Source: Solwaraspora sp. WMMA2056 (GTDB lineage Bacteria; Actinomycetota; Actinomycetes; Mycobacteriales; Micromonosporaceae). From it: a stretch of DNA of 64,000 nucleotides. Shown here piece after piece: positions 8,925 through 18,483 of this stretch (its first letter is position 1; the number at the start of each line of letters is the position of its first letter). The translations under genes and the position numbers were made by a program. The DNA is taken from contig NZ_CP128360.1 of the NCBI RefSeq assembly GCF_030345095.1, positions 3,968,001 through 4,032,000 on the forward strand, given 5' to 3'. The notes below the pieces were generated by a model. It was given only the letters and a program-made list of their open reading frames with translations. It was not told the DNA's origin and did not search any database.

Positions 8925-9685
8925 GCGCCGACCCCTTCGACCCTGTCGGGGCCGGCGTGAGCGCCGACCCCTTCGACCTGGCCGAGACCGACCGGTTGCT
9001 GACCACCACCCGGGCGGTACGGCGTCGCCTGGACCTGGACCGGCCGGTGCCACGGCACCTGGTGGAGGAGGCACTGGAGATCGCCGTCCAGGCACCGACC
9101 GCCAACAACCACCAGAACTGGCGCTGGCTGGTCATCACCGATCCCGACGTCAAGCACCGGATCTCCGAGATCATCGCGCTGTCCTGGCAGTTCCACCGCG
9201 ACGAGTCGTGGACCCGGTCCGGGCGGCAACGCAACACCGCGCAGGCGCGGCGCAACAACTCCTCCGCCGCCGCGCTGCAGGAGATCCTGCCCCGCGTACC
9301 GGTGATGATCCTGCCCTGCGTGCTCGGCCGACCGCCGGACACCGCCGCGATCGAGGCCGAGTGGGCCCGGTTCCGGGCCGGCAAACCGGCCGGTGACCCG
9401 GCGCACGACGTGCAGCTCGGACCGATGCGGCACAGCATCTACTACGGCTCGATCTTCCCGGCGATCTGGTCGCTGCAGCTCGCCCTGCGCAGCCGCGGGC
9501 TGGGCAGCACCATCACCTGCATGCATCTGCCGTACGAGCGGCAGGTGGGCGAGCTGCTCGGCATCCCGTCCGGGGTCACCCAGATCTGCCTGCTGCCGGT
9601 GGCCTACACGGTCGGCACCGACTTCCGGCCCGCCAAGCGGCGCCCGGCCAAGGAGCGCACCTTCTGGGAGAGGTGGGGAGCGTGA
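8921..9685 (+). CDS. Nitroreductase-family flavoprotein
   Basis: A 254-residue FMN-dependent nitroreductase-fold enzyme. The R-x-V-R-R...PVPRHLVEEALEIAVQAPTANNHQNWRW segment is the usual N-terminal FMN-binding pattern, and SLQLALRSRGLGSTIT is the family's second conserved helix. In biosynthetic clusters such enzymes act as dehydrogenases or ene-type reductases; its role here is unknown. The first 20 residues contain a tandem duplication (MSADPFDPVGAG / VSADPFDLAE), which means translation could start at the ATG at 8921 or the GTG 36 bases later. It is coupled to both neighbours by 4-base overlaps. Confidence 0.8.
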   Translation: MSADPFDPVGAGVSADPFDLAETDRLLTTTRAVRRRLDLDRPVPRHLVEEALEIAVQAPTANNHQNWRWLVITDPDVKHRISEIIALSWQFHRDESWTRSGRQRNTAQARRNNSSAAALQEILPRVPVMILPCVLGRPPDTAAIEAEWARFRAGKPAGDPAHDVQLGPMRHSIYYGSIFPAIWSLQLALRSRGLGSTITCMHLPYERQVGELLGIPSGVTQICLLPVAYTVGTDFRPAKRRPAKERTFWERWGA

Positions 9686-10923
9686 CGGACCACAGCGCGG
9701 ACGTCGTCATCGTCGGCGGCGGCATCGCCGGTGCCGCCGCCGCCTGCGACCTGTCCGCCCACGGCATGTCGGTGATGCTGCTGGAGAAGCAGACCCAGTA
9801 CCGGGACCTGGTACGCGGTGAATGGCTCGCCCCCTGGGGCATCGCCGAGGCGCAGTGGCTCGGCGTCGACGACGCCTTCGTGCTGGGCGGTGCCTGGGAG
9901 ATCCGGGAGTGGGTGCAGTGGGACGAGGTGGTGCACCCGGACGAGGCGCAGGCCGTCGACATGTGCAGCTTCATGCCGGGCGTCGGCGGACCGTACTCCT
10001 TCCCGCACCACCGGGTCTGCGAACTGATGGCCGAACAGGCGGCGGGCAACGGCGCCCGGGTGGTGATGGGTGCGTCCCGGATCGCGGTCACCGCCGGCGC
10101 CGAACCGGTGGTCACCTACCGCGACGCCGACGGCGAGCACCGGATCACCACCCGGATGGTGCTGGGCGCGACGGGCCGGGCCTGCACGGTGGGCCGGCAG
10201 ATCGGCGTCACGATGAGCAACGCCATCCACCACTGGGGAGCCGGCCTGATGGTCGACGGCCTCGACGACTGGCCGGCCGACGTCCAGGCGATGGGCACCG
10301 CCGGTGACGTGATGTTCATGGTCTTCCCGCAGGGTTACGGCCGGGCCCGGCTGTACCTCAACTTCGCCACCGGTCAGCAGACCCGCTACCGGGGGCCCGG
10401 CGGTGTCAAACGCTTCCTGGCCGCGTTCGCACTGGACTGCCTGCCCGACAAGGGCGCCGCCGTGGCCGCCGCCAGGGCCGACGGGCCGCTGGTCGCCTGG
10501 CCGTCGGTGTCGATCGTGCCGCAGCGCCCGCCGCTGGCGCAGGGCGTGGTGCTGATCGGCGACGAGGCCGGCAACGCCGACACGGTGCTCGGCACCGGAC
10601 TGTCGTGCAGCCTGCGCGACGCCCGTACGGTCTGCGAACTGCTGCGCGGCACCGACGACTGGTCACCGGCGACGTTCGACCCGTACGTGGTCGAACGCGA
10701 AGCACGGATGAAGCGGCTGCACTTCGGCGCGAACGTGATGGCCAAGCTGCACGTCGAGTTCGGCGAGGCGGCGGTGCGCCGCCGCCGGCGGGCGCGGGAG
10801 CTGATGACCCGTAACGACGCCCTGCAGGTGACCGGGCTGCTGAACATGGTCCCGCCGGAGCAGGTGCCGGACTTCGGGTTCAGCGAGTTCTTCGTCGAAC
10901 GGCTGCTGAGGGAGACAGTGTGA
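9682..10923 (+). CDS. FAD-dependent oxidoreductase (geranylgeranyl-reductase/halogenase-like fold)
   Basis: A 413-residue flavoprotein. VVIVGGGIAGAAAACDLSAHG near residues 7-27 is the FAD dinucleotide motif, and VVLIGDEAGNADTVLGTGLS is the GD motif that contacts FAD. There is no WxWxIP tryptophan-halogenase motif, so halogenation is not supported; it is closer to the monooxygenase / geranylgeranyl reductase group. I chose GTG 9682, which overlaps the nitroreductase stop as GTGA and has AGGTGGGGAG just ahead; an upstream start at 9673 is possible. It probably oxidises or reduces an intermediate, perhaps with the adjacent nitroreductase and epoxide-hydrolase-type enzyme. Confidence 0.8.
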   Translation: MTDHSADVVIVGGGIAGAAAACDLSAHGMSVMLLEKQTQYRDLVRGEWLAPWGIAEAQWLGVDDAFVLGGAWEIREWVQWDEVVHPDEAQAVDMCSFMPGVGGPYSFPHHRVCELMAEQAAGNGARVVMGASRIAVTAGAEPVVTYRDADGEHRITTRMVLGATGRACTVGRQIGVTMSNAIHHWGAGLMVDGLDDWPADVQAMGTAGDVMFMVFPQGYGRARLYLNFATGQQTRYRGPGGVKRFLAAFALDCLPDKGAAVAAARADGPLVAWPSVSIVPQRPPLAQGVVLIGDEAGNADTVLGTGLSCSLRDARTVCELLRGTDDWSPATFDPYVVEREARMKRLHFGANVMAKLHVEFGEAAVRRRRRARELMTRNDALQVTGLLNMVPPEQVPDFGFSEFFVERLLRETV

Positions 10924-11783
10924 TCAACAAGAAGGTGACGGTCAACGACGTCGAGATCGCCCTCGTCGACGAAGGCGCCGGCGACCCGGTCCTGCTGCTG
11001 CACGGCTTCCCCGACTCGTCCTACCTGTGGCGGCACCAGATCCCGGCCCTGGTCGACGCCGGATACCGGGTCGTCGCCCCGGACCTGCGTGGCTTCGGCG
11101 AGTCGAGCAAGCCGCAGGAGATCGAGGCGTACGAGATGCGTACCGTGCTCAACGATCTCGTCGGCGTCACCGCGCAGCTCGGCATCGGGCGCGCCCACGT
11201 CGTCGGCCACGACTGGGGCGCGGCGCTGGCCTGGATGTACGCCTTTCTCATGCCCCGGCGGGTCGACCACCTCGTGGTGCTCTCGGTCGGGCACCCCGGC
11301 GTGTTCGCCACGCCGAGCATCGAGCAGCGGCAGAAGTCGTGGTACATGCTCTACTACCAGTTCCCGGGGGTCACCGAGGAACTGCTGCGCCGCAACGGGT
11401 GGCGGCTGTTCAAACAGATCATGGGCCGGGAGGGCGACCACACCCGCTACCTGCGCGACCTGGCCCGCCCCGGTGCGCTCACCGCCGCGCTGAACTGGTA
11501 CCGGGCCAACCGGTCCCCGGAAGCGGAGCTGCGCACGCAGACCAATTTCCCGCCGGTGCTCGCCCCGACGCTCGGCATCTGGTCCGACGGCGACAAGGCC
11601 ATGGAGGAGGAGGGCATGGCCAACTCCGGCCGGTACGTCAAGGGACCGTGGCGCTACGAACGGATCGAAGGTGCCAGCCACTGGATCCCGCTCGACGCCC
11701 CGGACAAGACCAACGAGCTGATCCTCGGTTTCCTCGGCACCCACGAGGGCGCCGAACCGCAGCGGCGCCGCCGCCGGCTCTGA
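10920..11783 (+). CDS. Alpha/beta hydrolase, epoxide hydrolase / haloalkane dehalogenase type
   Basis: A 287-residue alpha/beta hydrolase. The nucleophile elbow is VGHDWGAAL with Asp98 in place of Ser, the hallmark of epoxide hydrolases and haloalkane dehalogenases. LLLHGFPDSS at about residues 25-34 holds the oxyanion HGxP motif, and ASHWIPLD supplies the catalytic His. Because two flavin oxygenases are in the same operon, epoxide opening is the more natural guess (inference). The GTG start overlaps the upstream stop as GTGA. The C-terminus ends in an arginine-rich run with no obvious function. Confidence 0.82.
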   Translation: MINKKVTVNDVEIALVDEGAGDPVLLLHGFPDSSYLWRHQIPALVDAGYRVVAPDLRGFGESSKPQEIEAYEMRTVLNDLVGVTAQLGIGRAHVVGHDWGAALAWMYAFLMPRRVDHLVVLSVGHPGVFATPSIEQRQKSWYMLYYQFPGVTEELLRRNGWRLFKQIMGREGDHTRYLRDLARPGALTAALNWYRANRSPEAELRTQTNFPPVLAPTLGIWSDGDKAMEEEGMANSGRYVKGPWRYERIEGASHWIPLDAPDKTNELILGFLGTHEGAEPQRRRRRL

Positions 11784-11812
11784 GGCGCTCAGTTCCGTCA
11801 GTTGGAGGAGTA

Positions 11813-12718
11813 GTGCTCGCGTACCTGTTTCCCGGGCAGGGGACCCTGCGGGTCGGCATGGGCGGCTGGTTGCGCCGCCACCCGGCGGCCGCATCCGTGC
11901 TCGACGAGGCCGACGCGGTGCTGCGGATGCCGATCAGCCAGCTCTGCGCGCGGGGGCCGATCGCCGACCTGGTGGCCACGGAGAACGCCCAGCCGGCGGT
12001 GACCGTCTGCAACCTGGCCGCGCTGGCGGTGCTGCGCGCCGAAGGCCACCGCCCGGGCATCGTCGCCGGGCACAGCGTCGGCGAACTCAGCGCCCTGTAC
12101 GCCGCCGACGTACTGGATCTGGCCACGACGCTGCGGCTGGTGCGCGACCGGGCCCGGCTGATGGCCGCCGTCGATGGCACCGGCGCGATGGTCGCCGTGC
12201 TGGGCGCGCCGCTGCCGCAGGTCGAACAGGCGGTGGCTGCCGCCGGCACCGACACCGAACCGCTCGCCGTCGGCCTGGTCAACGCCGCCGACCATGTGGT
12301 GGTCTCCGGTGCCTTCCCCGCCATCGAGCGGTTTCGCCAACTCGTCGGCCCAGGCCGACGGATCGTGCCGCTGAAGGTCAGCAACGCGTTCCACTCGCCG
12401 CTGATGGCCGAAGCCCTCGACGAGTGGCGGCGGGTCGTACGCGAGCAGCCGATGCGCCCGCCGACCGTACCGGTGGTCCCCAACGTGACCGCGACCCCGA
12501 CCACCGACGTCGAGGTCCTGCGGGAATCCCTGACCACCCAACTGGTCGCCCGGGTGCGCTGGGCGGAGACGATGCAGCGATTGCCGGCCGGTGCGACCTG
12601 CGTCGAGGTGGGCGACAGTCGGACGTTGACCGGGTTCGCCCGGGGCGCGGGTCTGCGCTGCCTGAGCCTGAGCGAGCCGGCCGGTCTCCGCCGCCTCGCG
12701 GTGGCGGTGACCGCGTGA
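11813..12718 (+). CDS. Malonyl-CoA:ACP transacylase (FabD-like)
   Basis: A 301-residue acyltransferase that should load malonyl units from CoA onto the cluster ACP. It begins AYLFPGQGTLRVGMG (residues 3-17), has the nucleophile Ser88 in GHSVGELSAL, and the catalytic His in SNAFHSPLM. The GTG at 11813 is preceded by GGAGGAG and sits at the first residues of the family alignment; the longer open frame upstream has no similarity. Type II PKS clusters normally borrow FabD from primary metabolism, so a dedicated MAT indicates a self-contained synthase. It overlaps the next gene as GTGA. Confidence 0.9.
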   Translation: MLAYLFPGQGTLRVGMGGWLRRHPAAASVLDEADAVLRMPISQLCARGPIADLVATENAQPAVTVCNLAALAVLRAEGHRPGIVAGHSVGELSALYAADVLDLATTLRLVRDRARLMAAVDGTGAMVAVLGAPLPQVEQAVAAAGTDTEPLAVGLVNAADHVVVSGAFPAIERFRQLVGPGRRIVPLKVSNAFHSPLMAEALDEWRRVVREQPMRPPTVPVVPNVTATPTTDVEVLRESLTTQLVARVRWAETMQRLPAGATCVEVGDSRTLTGFARGAGLRCLSLSEPAGLRRLAVAVTA

Positions 12719-13152
12719 CGCGGTGGGGGTGCGGGGTGGTCCACTTCGGTGGGTTGTCCCGCCCACAGCAGCTGATCGACGGGATGGACCTGCACGGGGT
12801 CTACACCCGTGCGGAGCGGATCCGCTCCGGCGCCGGGCGCGGCCTGCGGCACTGGGCGGGGCGGCTCGCCGCCAAGCGGGCGGTCCTGGACCTGCTCGGT
12901 GTCGCCGCCGACGCCGCCGCGCTGGGTCGGGCCGAGGTGCTGCCCCGCCCGACGGCGCTCTGCGACCGGTCGGCCCGCTGCCAGCACGGCCACCCCCCGG
13001 CGGTACGGCTGCAGGGTGCGCTGGCCGACCGGGCCCGGCAGCGGGGGATCGGGCAGATCCGGCTCTCCGTGACCCACACCGCCGACACGGCCCTCGCAGT
13101 GGCGCTGATCGGGCCACGGCTCGCCGGCCACGACGCACCGGAGGAGCCATGA
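12715..13152 (+). CDS. Degenerate AcpS-fold (holo-ACP synthase-like) protein
   Basis: A 145-residue protein with the AcpS outline. Its N-terminal strand is GCGVVHF where active enzymes have G-x-D, then there is the helix WAGRLAAKRAVLDLLG and a C-terminal LSVTHTADTALAVALI strand matching the SHxxxxAxAxV motif. The metal-binding Asp appears replaced by Val, and the KEA motif reads KRA, so phosphopantetheinyl transfer is doubtful. A second AcpS gene with intact residues lies 1.6 kb downstream. It may be a non-catalytic partner or a divergent enzyme. It is coupled to FabD and to the next gene by 4-base overlaps. Confidence 0.65.
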   Translation: MTRWGCGVVHFGGLSRPQQLIDGMDLHGVYTRAERIRSGAGRGLRHWAGRLAAKRAVLDLLGVAADAAALGRAEVLPRPTALCDRSARCQHGHPPAVRLQGALADRARQRGIGQIRLSVTHTADTALAVALIGPRLAGHDAPEEP

Positions 13153-14003
13153 CCACGAAGCTGGCGCAGATCGCCCGCGCCCATCTCGACGCCTGGCAGG
13201 CCGCCGACGCCGACGCCGTGGCCGGCACGGTCGACTCCTACCAGGACCCGGACACGGCCGGGGCGATCGGCGGGGACGACATCACCCGGCACGCCACCGA
13301 GTTTCTGCACCGGTTCCGCAACGCCCGGTTCGAGGTGCGCCACGCGGTCGCCGACGAGACGACCGTAGTCCTGGCCTGGACGATGTCCGCCGAGCACCGG
13401 GCGGCGTACCGTGGGGTGCCCGCGACCAACACGACGCTGTCGATCGACGGCGTGGACACTGTCGCCCGGCTCGGCGAGACGGTGCGGGTCACCCGACAGT
13501 TCGACCGGCTCGCGCTGCTGGAGGCGCTCGGCTACCAGAGCAGGTCGTTGCCGGCCGACGAGTCCGACCGGTACTTCGGGACCAGCTCACGCATCCGGTC
13601 CGGGCGTACCGCCCGACCCGGCGCCCTCGTCCTCACCTCGCTGCAGATCCGCGACGACGCCGAGAGTGCCGAAGTGGACCTGCTGGTCAGCCCGATCGTG
13701 ACGGCGCTGCGGGCGGCACGTGGCTTCCTCGGCATGTCGACCTTCGACATCGGCGACCGCAAGTTCACCCTGTCCACCTTCGACACCCCGGAGGCGGTAC
13801 GGGCGGTCCACGCCCGCCCGCACCAGCGGGCCGTCCGGCGGTTCTTTCAGGGCGGGCTGTGCCTGCGGTCGATGACCAGCGTCTGGCAGTCGACCTCCGT
13901 GCACGACTTCGCCCGCTGCCCGCGCTGCGCCGCCGTGGTGGCGGTGCACAAGGGACCAACCTGCGAGTGCGGCTGGTCCGCCCCCGACGATTCCCTCCTG
14001 TGA
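13149..14003 (+). CDS. SnoaL-like / monooxygenase-like fusion with zinc-ribbon tail
   Basis: A 284-residue protein of at least three parts. Residues 1 to about 125 look like a SnoaL/NTF2 fold (AHLDAWQAADADAVAGTVD...FLHRFRNARFEVRHAVAD). Residues about 150-245 resemble a dimeric alpha/beta-barrel (ABM-like) domain (LVLTSLQIRD... ARGFLGMSTFDIGDRKFTLSTFDTPEAV). The C-terminus has four cysteines in CPRCAAVV...CECGW, a rubredoxin-like zinc ribbon. SnoaL and ABM folds are common in aromatic polyketide cyclases and cofactor-free oxygenases. The combination is not one I recognise. It overlaps both neighbours by 4 bases. Confidence 0.65.
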   Translation: MTTKLAQIARAHLDAWQAADADAVAGTVDSYQDPDTAGAIGGDDITRHATEFLHRFRNARFEVRHAVADETTVVLAWTMSAEHRAAYRGVPATNTTLSIDGVDTVARLGETVRVTRQFDRLALLEALGYQSRSLPADESDRYFGTSSRIRSGRTARPGALVLTSLQIRDDAESAEVDLLVSPIVTALRAARGFLGMSTFDIGDRKFTLSTFDTPEAVRAVHARPHQRAVRRFFQGGLCLRSMTSVWQSTSVHDFARCPRCAAVVAVHKGPTCECGWSAPDDSLL

Positions 14004-14794
14004 TCGGAGCCAACGTGTCGTTCAGCTTCGACTACCAGCCCGGCGACGCCGCCCGACCCCCGGTGGTCTTCATGTCCGCGCTGTTCGCCGGCGGCTGGAT
14101 CTGGGACCACCCGTACACGTCGCTAGCGCGTTCTGGATGGGGTGTGCTGCGGACCCGCGAGGCGATCTGCGCCCTGGACAGCAAGATCGCCGGCTCGATC
14201 GAACGGCTCGGCGAGGAGCTGCTGGCCGCCGCCGACGCGGCGGGCATCGGCGCGTTCGTGCTCTGCGCGAACTCGCTCGGCGGACTGGTCGCCATCGACA
14301 TGTCCAGCCGCTACCCGGACCGGATCGCGGGGATCGTCGTCAGCGGGGCACCCGGCCTCACCCCGGACCCGGACGTCGGTCTGAACATGGACCGGCGGGC
14401 CAGCGTGCAGCTCGCCGGCGACGAGTTCCGCGAGCGGATGCTGGACGCGCTGTTCCACCGGGGCCGGCACTTCACCGAGGAGCAGATCGAGCAGACCGCG
14501 CAGCTGCTGCGCCGGCCCGCCGCGATGGTCAGCATGGCCCGCAGCCTGAAGGCCACCCGGCGCTTCGACGTCACCGCAGCCGTCGACCGGACGTCGTGCC
14601 CGGCGCTGTACGTGTGGGGCCGGTACGACCGGATGACCCCGATCGACCCGTGGCTGGCACTGCTGTCGGACCGGCCCGACACCGAGTTCGTGGTGGTCGA
14701 GGAGTGTGGGCACATCCCGATGGCGGAACGCCCCGACGAGTACACGTCGGTGTTGGAGGGTTTCCTGAGCCGGCGCGCCGGACTACCCGTATGA
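14000..14794 (+). CDS. Alpha/beta hydrolase (serine type)
   Basis: A 264-residue alpha/beta hydrolase with a complete triad: Ser in CANSLGGLVAID, Asp in WGRYDRMTP and His in EECGHIPMAERP. Unlike the other hydrolase of this operon it keeps a Ser nucleophile, so thioesterase/esterase activity such as product release from the ACP or lactone hydrolysis is plausible (inference). The GTG start overlaps the preceding stop as GTGA and the gene ends against the AcpS start with another 4-base overlap. Confidence 0.8.
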   Translation: MIGANVSFSFDYQPGDAARPPVVFMSALFAGGWIWDHPYTSLARSGWGVLRTREAICALDSKIAGSIERLGEELLAAADAAGIGAFVLCANSLGGLVAIDMSSRYPDRIAGIVVSGAPGLTPDPDVGLNMDRRASVQLAGDEFRERMLDALFHRGRHFTEEQIEQTAQLLRRPAAMVSMARSLKATRRFDVTAAVDRTSCPALYVWGRYDRMTPIDPWLALLSDRPDTEFVVVEECGHIPMAERPDEYTSVLEGFLSRRAGLPV

Positions 14795-15333
14795 CGGTCC
14801 TGCCGGCGCTGGTCGGGGTGGACATGGCCGAGGTCCCCCGGGTGGCCCGCGCGGTCGCCGACCTCGGCGGCACCTACCTGCGGCACCTGCTGACCCCGGC
14901 GGAACGCCGCGCCGCCGGGGTCGACGCGGTCGCCGTGACGGCCAGCGTGGCCATGAAGGAATCACTGATCAAAGCGGTCGGTGGTCGGCCGGTCGGCTTC
15001 CGGTGGCACGACTTCGACGGCCCGCTCGGCCAGCCCGACGAGGCGGCGAGCCCGGTCACGGACCTGCTCGAGGAGGCTGCGGACCCGGTCATGGACCTGC
15101 TCGACGAGGCCGCCGCGCGGTTGCGTGCCGCCGCCGACCTGCCGTTGGACCACCAGGTCGTGCACCGGGTACGCGGAGCGAGCCGCGCCGCCGCGCTGGC
15201 CCGGCTGACCACGCAGGGCGCGGCCACCACCCCGGCGACCACCCCGGTGGTCGGGGTCGCCCGGTGGGGCCGCCACGGTGACACGGTGGTCGCCCTGGCC
15301 ATCCTGATTGTCGACAATGGAGGAGTACGGTGA
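14791..15333 (+). CDS. Holo-ACP synthase (AcpS-type phosphopantetheinyl transferase)
   Basis: A 180-residue AcpS-like protein with the expected residues: the metal-binding Asp in LVGVDMAEVPRV (near residue 11), and AMKESLIKAVGG with Lys-Glu in the WSxKEA position. It should attach phosphopantetheine from CoA to the operon's ACP. It is longer than typical AcpS (about 125 residues) because of an insertion around residues 80-115 containing the near-repeats PVTDLLEEAADP and VMDLLDEAA. With the degenerate AcpS-fold protein at 12,715 the cluster holds two such genes. It overlaps the upstream hydrolase by 4 bases. Confidence 0.78.
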   Translation: MTVLPALVGVDMAEVPRVARAVADLGGTYLRHLLTPAERRAAGVDAVAVTASVAMKESLIKAVGGRPVGFRWHDFDGPLGQPDEAASPVTDLLEEAADPVMDLLDEAAARLRAAADLPLDHQVVHRVRGASRAAALARLTTQGAATTPATTPVVGVARWGRHGDTVVALAILIVDNGGVR

Positions 15334-16363
15334 TGAACATGACCGACGAGGTGACCGTCGCCGCGGGAGAGTCGGTGCAGCAGGTGCTCGACGCCGCCGG
15401 GCCGGGAGCGACCATCCGGCTCGCCGAGGGCCACTACCCGGGCAACCTGTGGATCCGGCACAGCGGCGTCACCCTGCTCGGCGCGGGCGCCGACGCCACC
15501 GTCATCACCCCCGGCGAGGCCCGGCCGGTACAGCTGCCGCCGCTGCACGACGCGCCGCCGAACGTGGTCAGCGGCATCGGCATCCACGGCGACGGCGTAC
15601 GGGACGTGCGCGTCGAAGGACTGACCGTCCGCGGCTTCACCGGTGCCGGAATCTACGTCCACTCCGCGTCCGACGTGCACATCGAGGACGTCCACGCCGT
15701 GGGCAACGCCGTCTGGGGCATCTACCTGCGGGAAAGCGGCGGGCTGCAGGTGCTGCGTTGCAAGGCCTCGGGCAGCCAGTACGCCGGCATCGGGATCAGT
15801 TTCTGCCCGGCCGCCCAGGCCCACATCGACCAGTGCGAGACGTACGCCAACGCCTTCGGCGTCTTTGTCGACAACTCCTCCTTCGTCAAAGTGCTGCGCA
15901 GCGCCAGCCACGGCAACGCCGCCGGCGTCCTGCTGCTCAACCAGACCTACGCCGGCGAACTGCCCGGCGGCGTCAGCGACTGCCTCGTCGCCGACAACGA
16001 CATCTACGCCAACACCCTGGCCAGCGGCGGAAACCCCGAGGGCCTCGGCGCGGCCGGCCCGCCGATCTCCGGCGTCGGCCTGTCGATGATCGGCACCACC
16101 CGGGTCACCGCCGTCGGCAACCGGATCCGTGGCCACCACCCCGGCGGACCCTCGGTGATGGGCGCCGCCGTCGTGGTGGGATCGTCGAAGGAGTGGGGCG
16201 GCGCCGACCCGTTCGACAACTACCTGCTCTGGAACGAGGTGCTGGACAACGCCCCAGTGGACATCGCCGTCGCCGACGGCATCCCGTCCCAGCATCTGGC
16301 CAACAACACGGCGGCGTCGACCGCACCGGAGAAGATCGACGGGTGCACCGCTCCGGAAGCCCC

Positions 16364-16367
<4 letters not shown>
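15330..16367 (+). CDS. Right-handed parallel beta-helix repeat protein
   Basis: A protein of about 345 residues built of beta-helix coils, with repeated patterns such as IRHSGVTLLG, VRVEGLTVRGFTGAGIYVH, VHIEDVHAVGN and VLRCKASGSQYAGIGI. This is the Pectate_lyase/NosD-type right-handed beta-helix fold. No signal peptide is visible, so it would act in the cytoplasm, unlike secreted pectin lyases. GTG 15330 (6-7 bases after GGAGG) and ATG 15333 are both possible starts. It sits between AcpS and the ABC exporter genes, overlapping both. Cytoplasmic beta-helix proteins occur in some polyketide clusters, but I do not know a role. Confidence 0.75.
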
Positions 16368-17302
<935 letters not shown>

Positions 17303-17304
17303 CG

Positions 17305-18483
17305 ATGATCCGGGCCCTGCTGGTGATCGCCGGCCACGAACTACGTACCCGGCTGCGGGACGGCACCGCGATCCTGATCGCCTTCGTCGCGCCGGTCGCC
17401 CTCGCCTCGATGTTCGGCCTCGCCCTCGGCGGCGACGACCCGCCGCTGCGGGCCACCGTCGGCATCGTCGACCTCGACGGCGGCGAGTTCCCCGCCAGCG
17501 TACGACGCGAAGCCCTGGCGGCCGAGGAACTGCAAGGCATGCTGACCCTGCGGTCGTACGCCGAGGAAGCCGACGCCCGACGCGACCTCGACGACGGCGA
17601 GATCGGCGCGGCGATCGTCTTCCCCGCCGGGTTCAGCGACAGCGTCCGGGTCGGCGACGGCGGCGAGGTACGGGTGCTGCGTTCGCCCGAGGCACCACTG
17701 GCCGGGGTCGTCGCGGGCAGCATGGTCGACCGCATCTCCGCCCTGGTCGACGCCCGCACCCTGGCCGTGAAGGCATCGCTGGCGGCCGGCGTACCCGCCG
17801 ACGAGGTGCAGCTGTTCGTCGAGGAGAACGGCGCCGACGGCCCGGCGTTGAGCCTCGCCGGCGACCCGGTCGCCGGCGGCACCGTCGACCTCGGCGTCTA
17901 CTACGGCTCCGGCATGGCCGCGCTGTTCGTCTTCTTCGTCGTCGGCACCTGCGCGCGCAGTCTGCTCACCGACCGGCAACTCGGCACCCTCAGCCGTCTG
18001 CAGGCCGCGCCGATCCCGGCGTCGGCGATCGTCGTCGGCAAAGGTCTGGTCGGGTTCCTGCTCGCTTTGGCCAGCTTCTGCGCCACCTGGCTGTCATCGG
18101 TGCTGATCTTCGGCACCACCTGGGGCGACCCGGTCGGCGTCCTGGCCGTCGGTACCGCCCACGTGCTCGCCGCCACCGCCATCGTCATGCTGGTCGCCGC
18201 CGGAGCCCGCACCGACTCGCAGGCCGACGGCTTCGTCCTCGGCATCGCGTTCGTCTTCGCGCTGCTCGGCGGCAGCCTCGTGCCGCTCTACGACCTGCCG
18301 GAGCTGCTGCAGGGCCTGGCGATGATCACGCCCAACGGCTGGACCTCCACCGGGCTGGCCCGGCTGGCCGGCACCAGCGACGGTGTCACCGCCGTCGCGA
18401 CCCCGGTCGCCGTCCTGGCCGGTATCGCGTCCGTCGCCGGGGCACTGGCCGTGCTCCGCTTCCGCAAAGGGCTCATCCGATGA
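17305..18483 (+). CDS. ABC-2 type transporter permease (first)
   Basis: A 392-residue membrane protein of the ABC-2 family. The layout is one N-terminal transmembrane helix (TAILIAFVAPVALASMFGLAL), a soluble domain of about 170 residues, then five hydrophobic segments from YYGSGMAALFVFFVVGTC to the C-terminus. This matches the YhgE/Pip-like or NatB-like exporters with a large extracytoplasmic loop. It begins 2 bases after the ATPase stop and overlaps the second permease as ATGA, implying a heterodimeric permease. Confidence 0.88.
   Translation: MIRALLVIAGHELRTRLRDGTAILIAFVAPVALASMFGLALGGDDPPLRATVGIVDLDGGEFPASVRREALAAEELQGMLTLRSYAEEADARRDLDDGEIGAAIVFPAGFSDSVRVGDGGEVRVLRSPEAPLAGVVAGSMVDRISALVDARTLAVKASLAAGVPADEVQLFVEENGADGPALSLAGDPVAGGTVDLGVYYGSGMAALFVFFVVGTCARSLLTDRQLGTLSRLQAAPIPASAIVVGKGLVGFLLALASFCATWLSSVLIFGTTWGDPVGVLAVGTAHVLAATAIVMLVAAGARTDSQADGFVLGIAFVFALLGGSLVPLYDLPELLQGLAMITPNGWTSTGLARLAGTSDGVTAVATPVAVLAGIASVAGALAVLRFRKGLIR

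Noticed and set aside
9682-10923. Flavin-dependent halogenase
   Set aside because: The WxWxIP and GWxWxI motifs needed for halogenation are not present.
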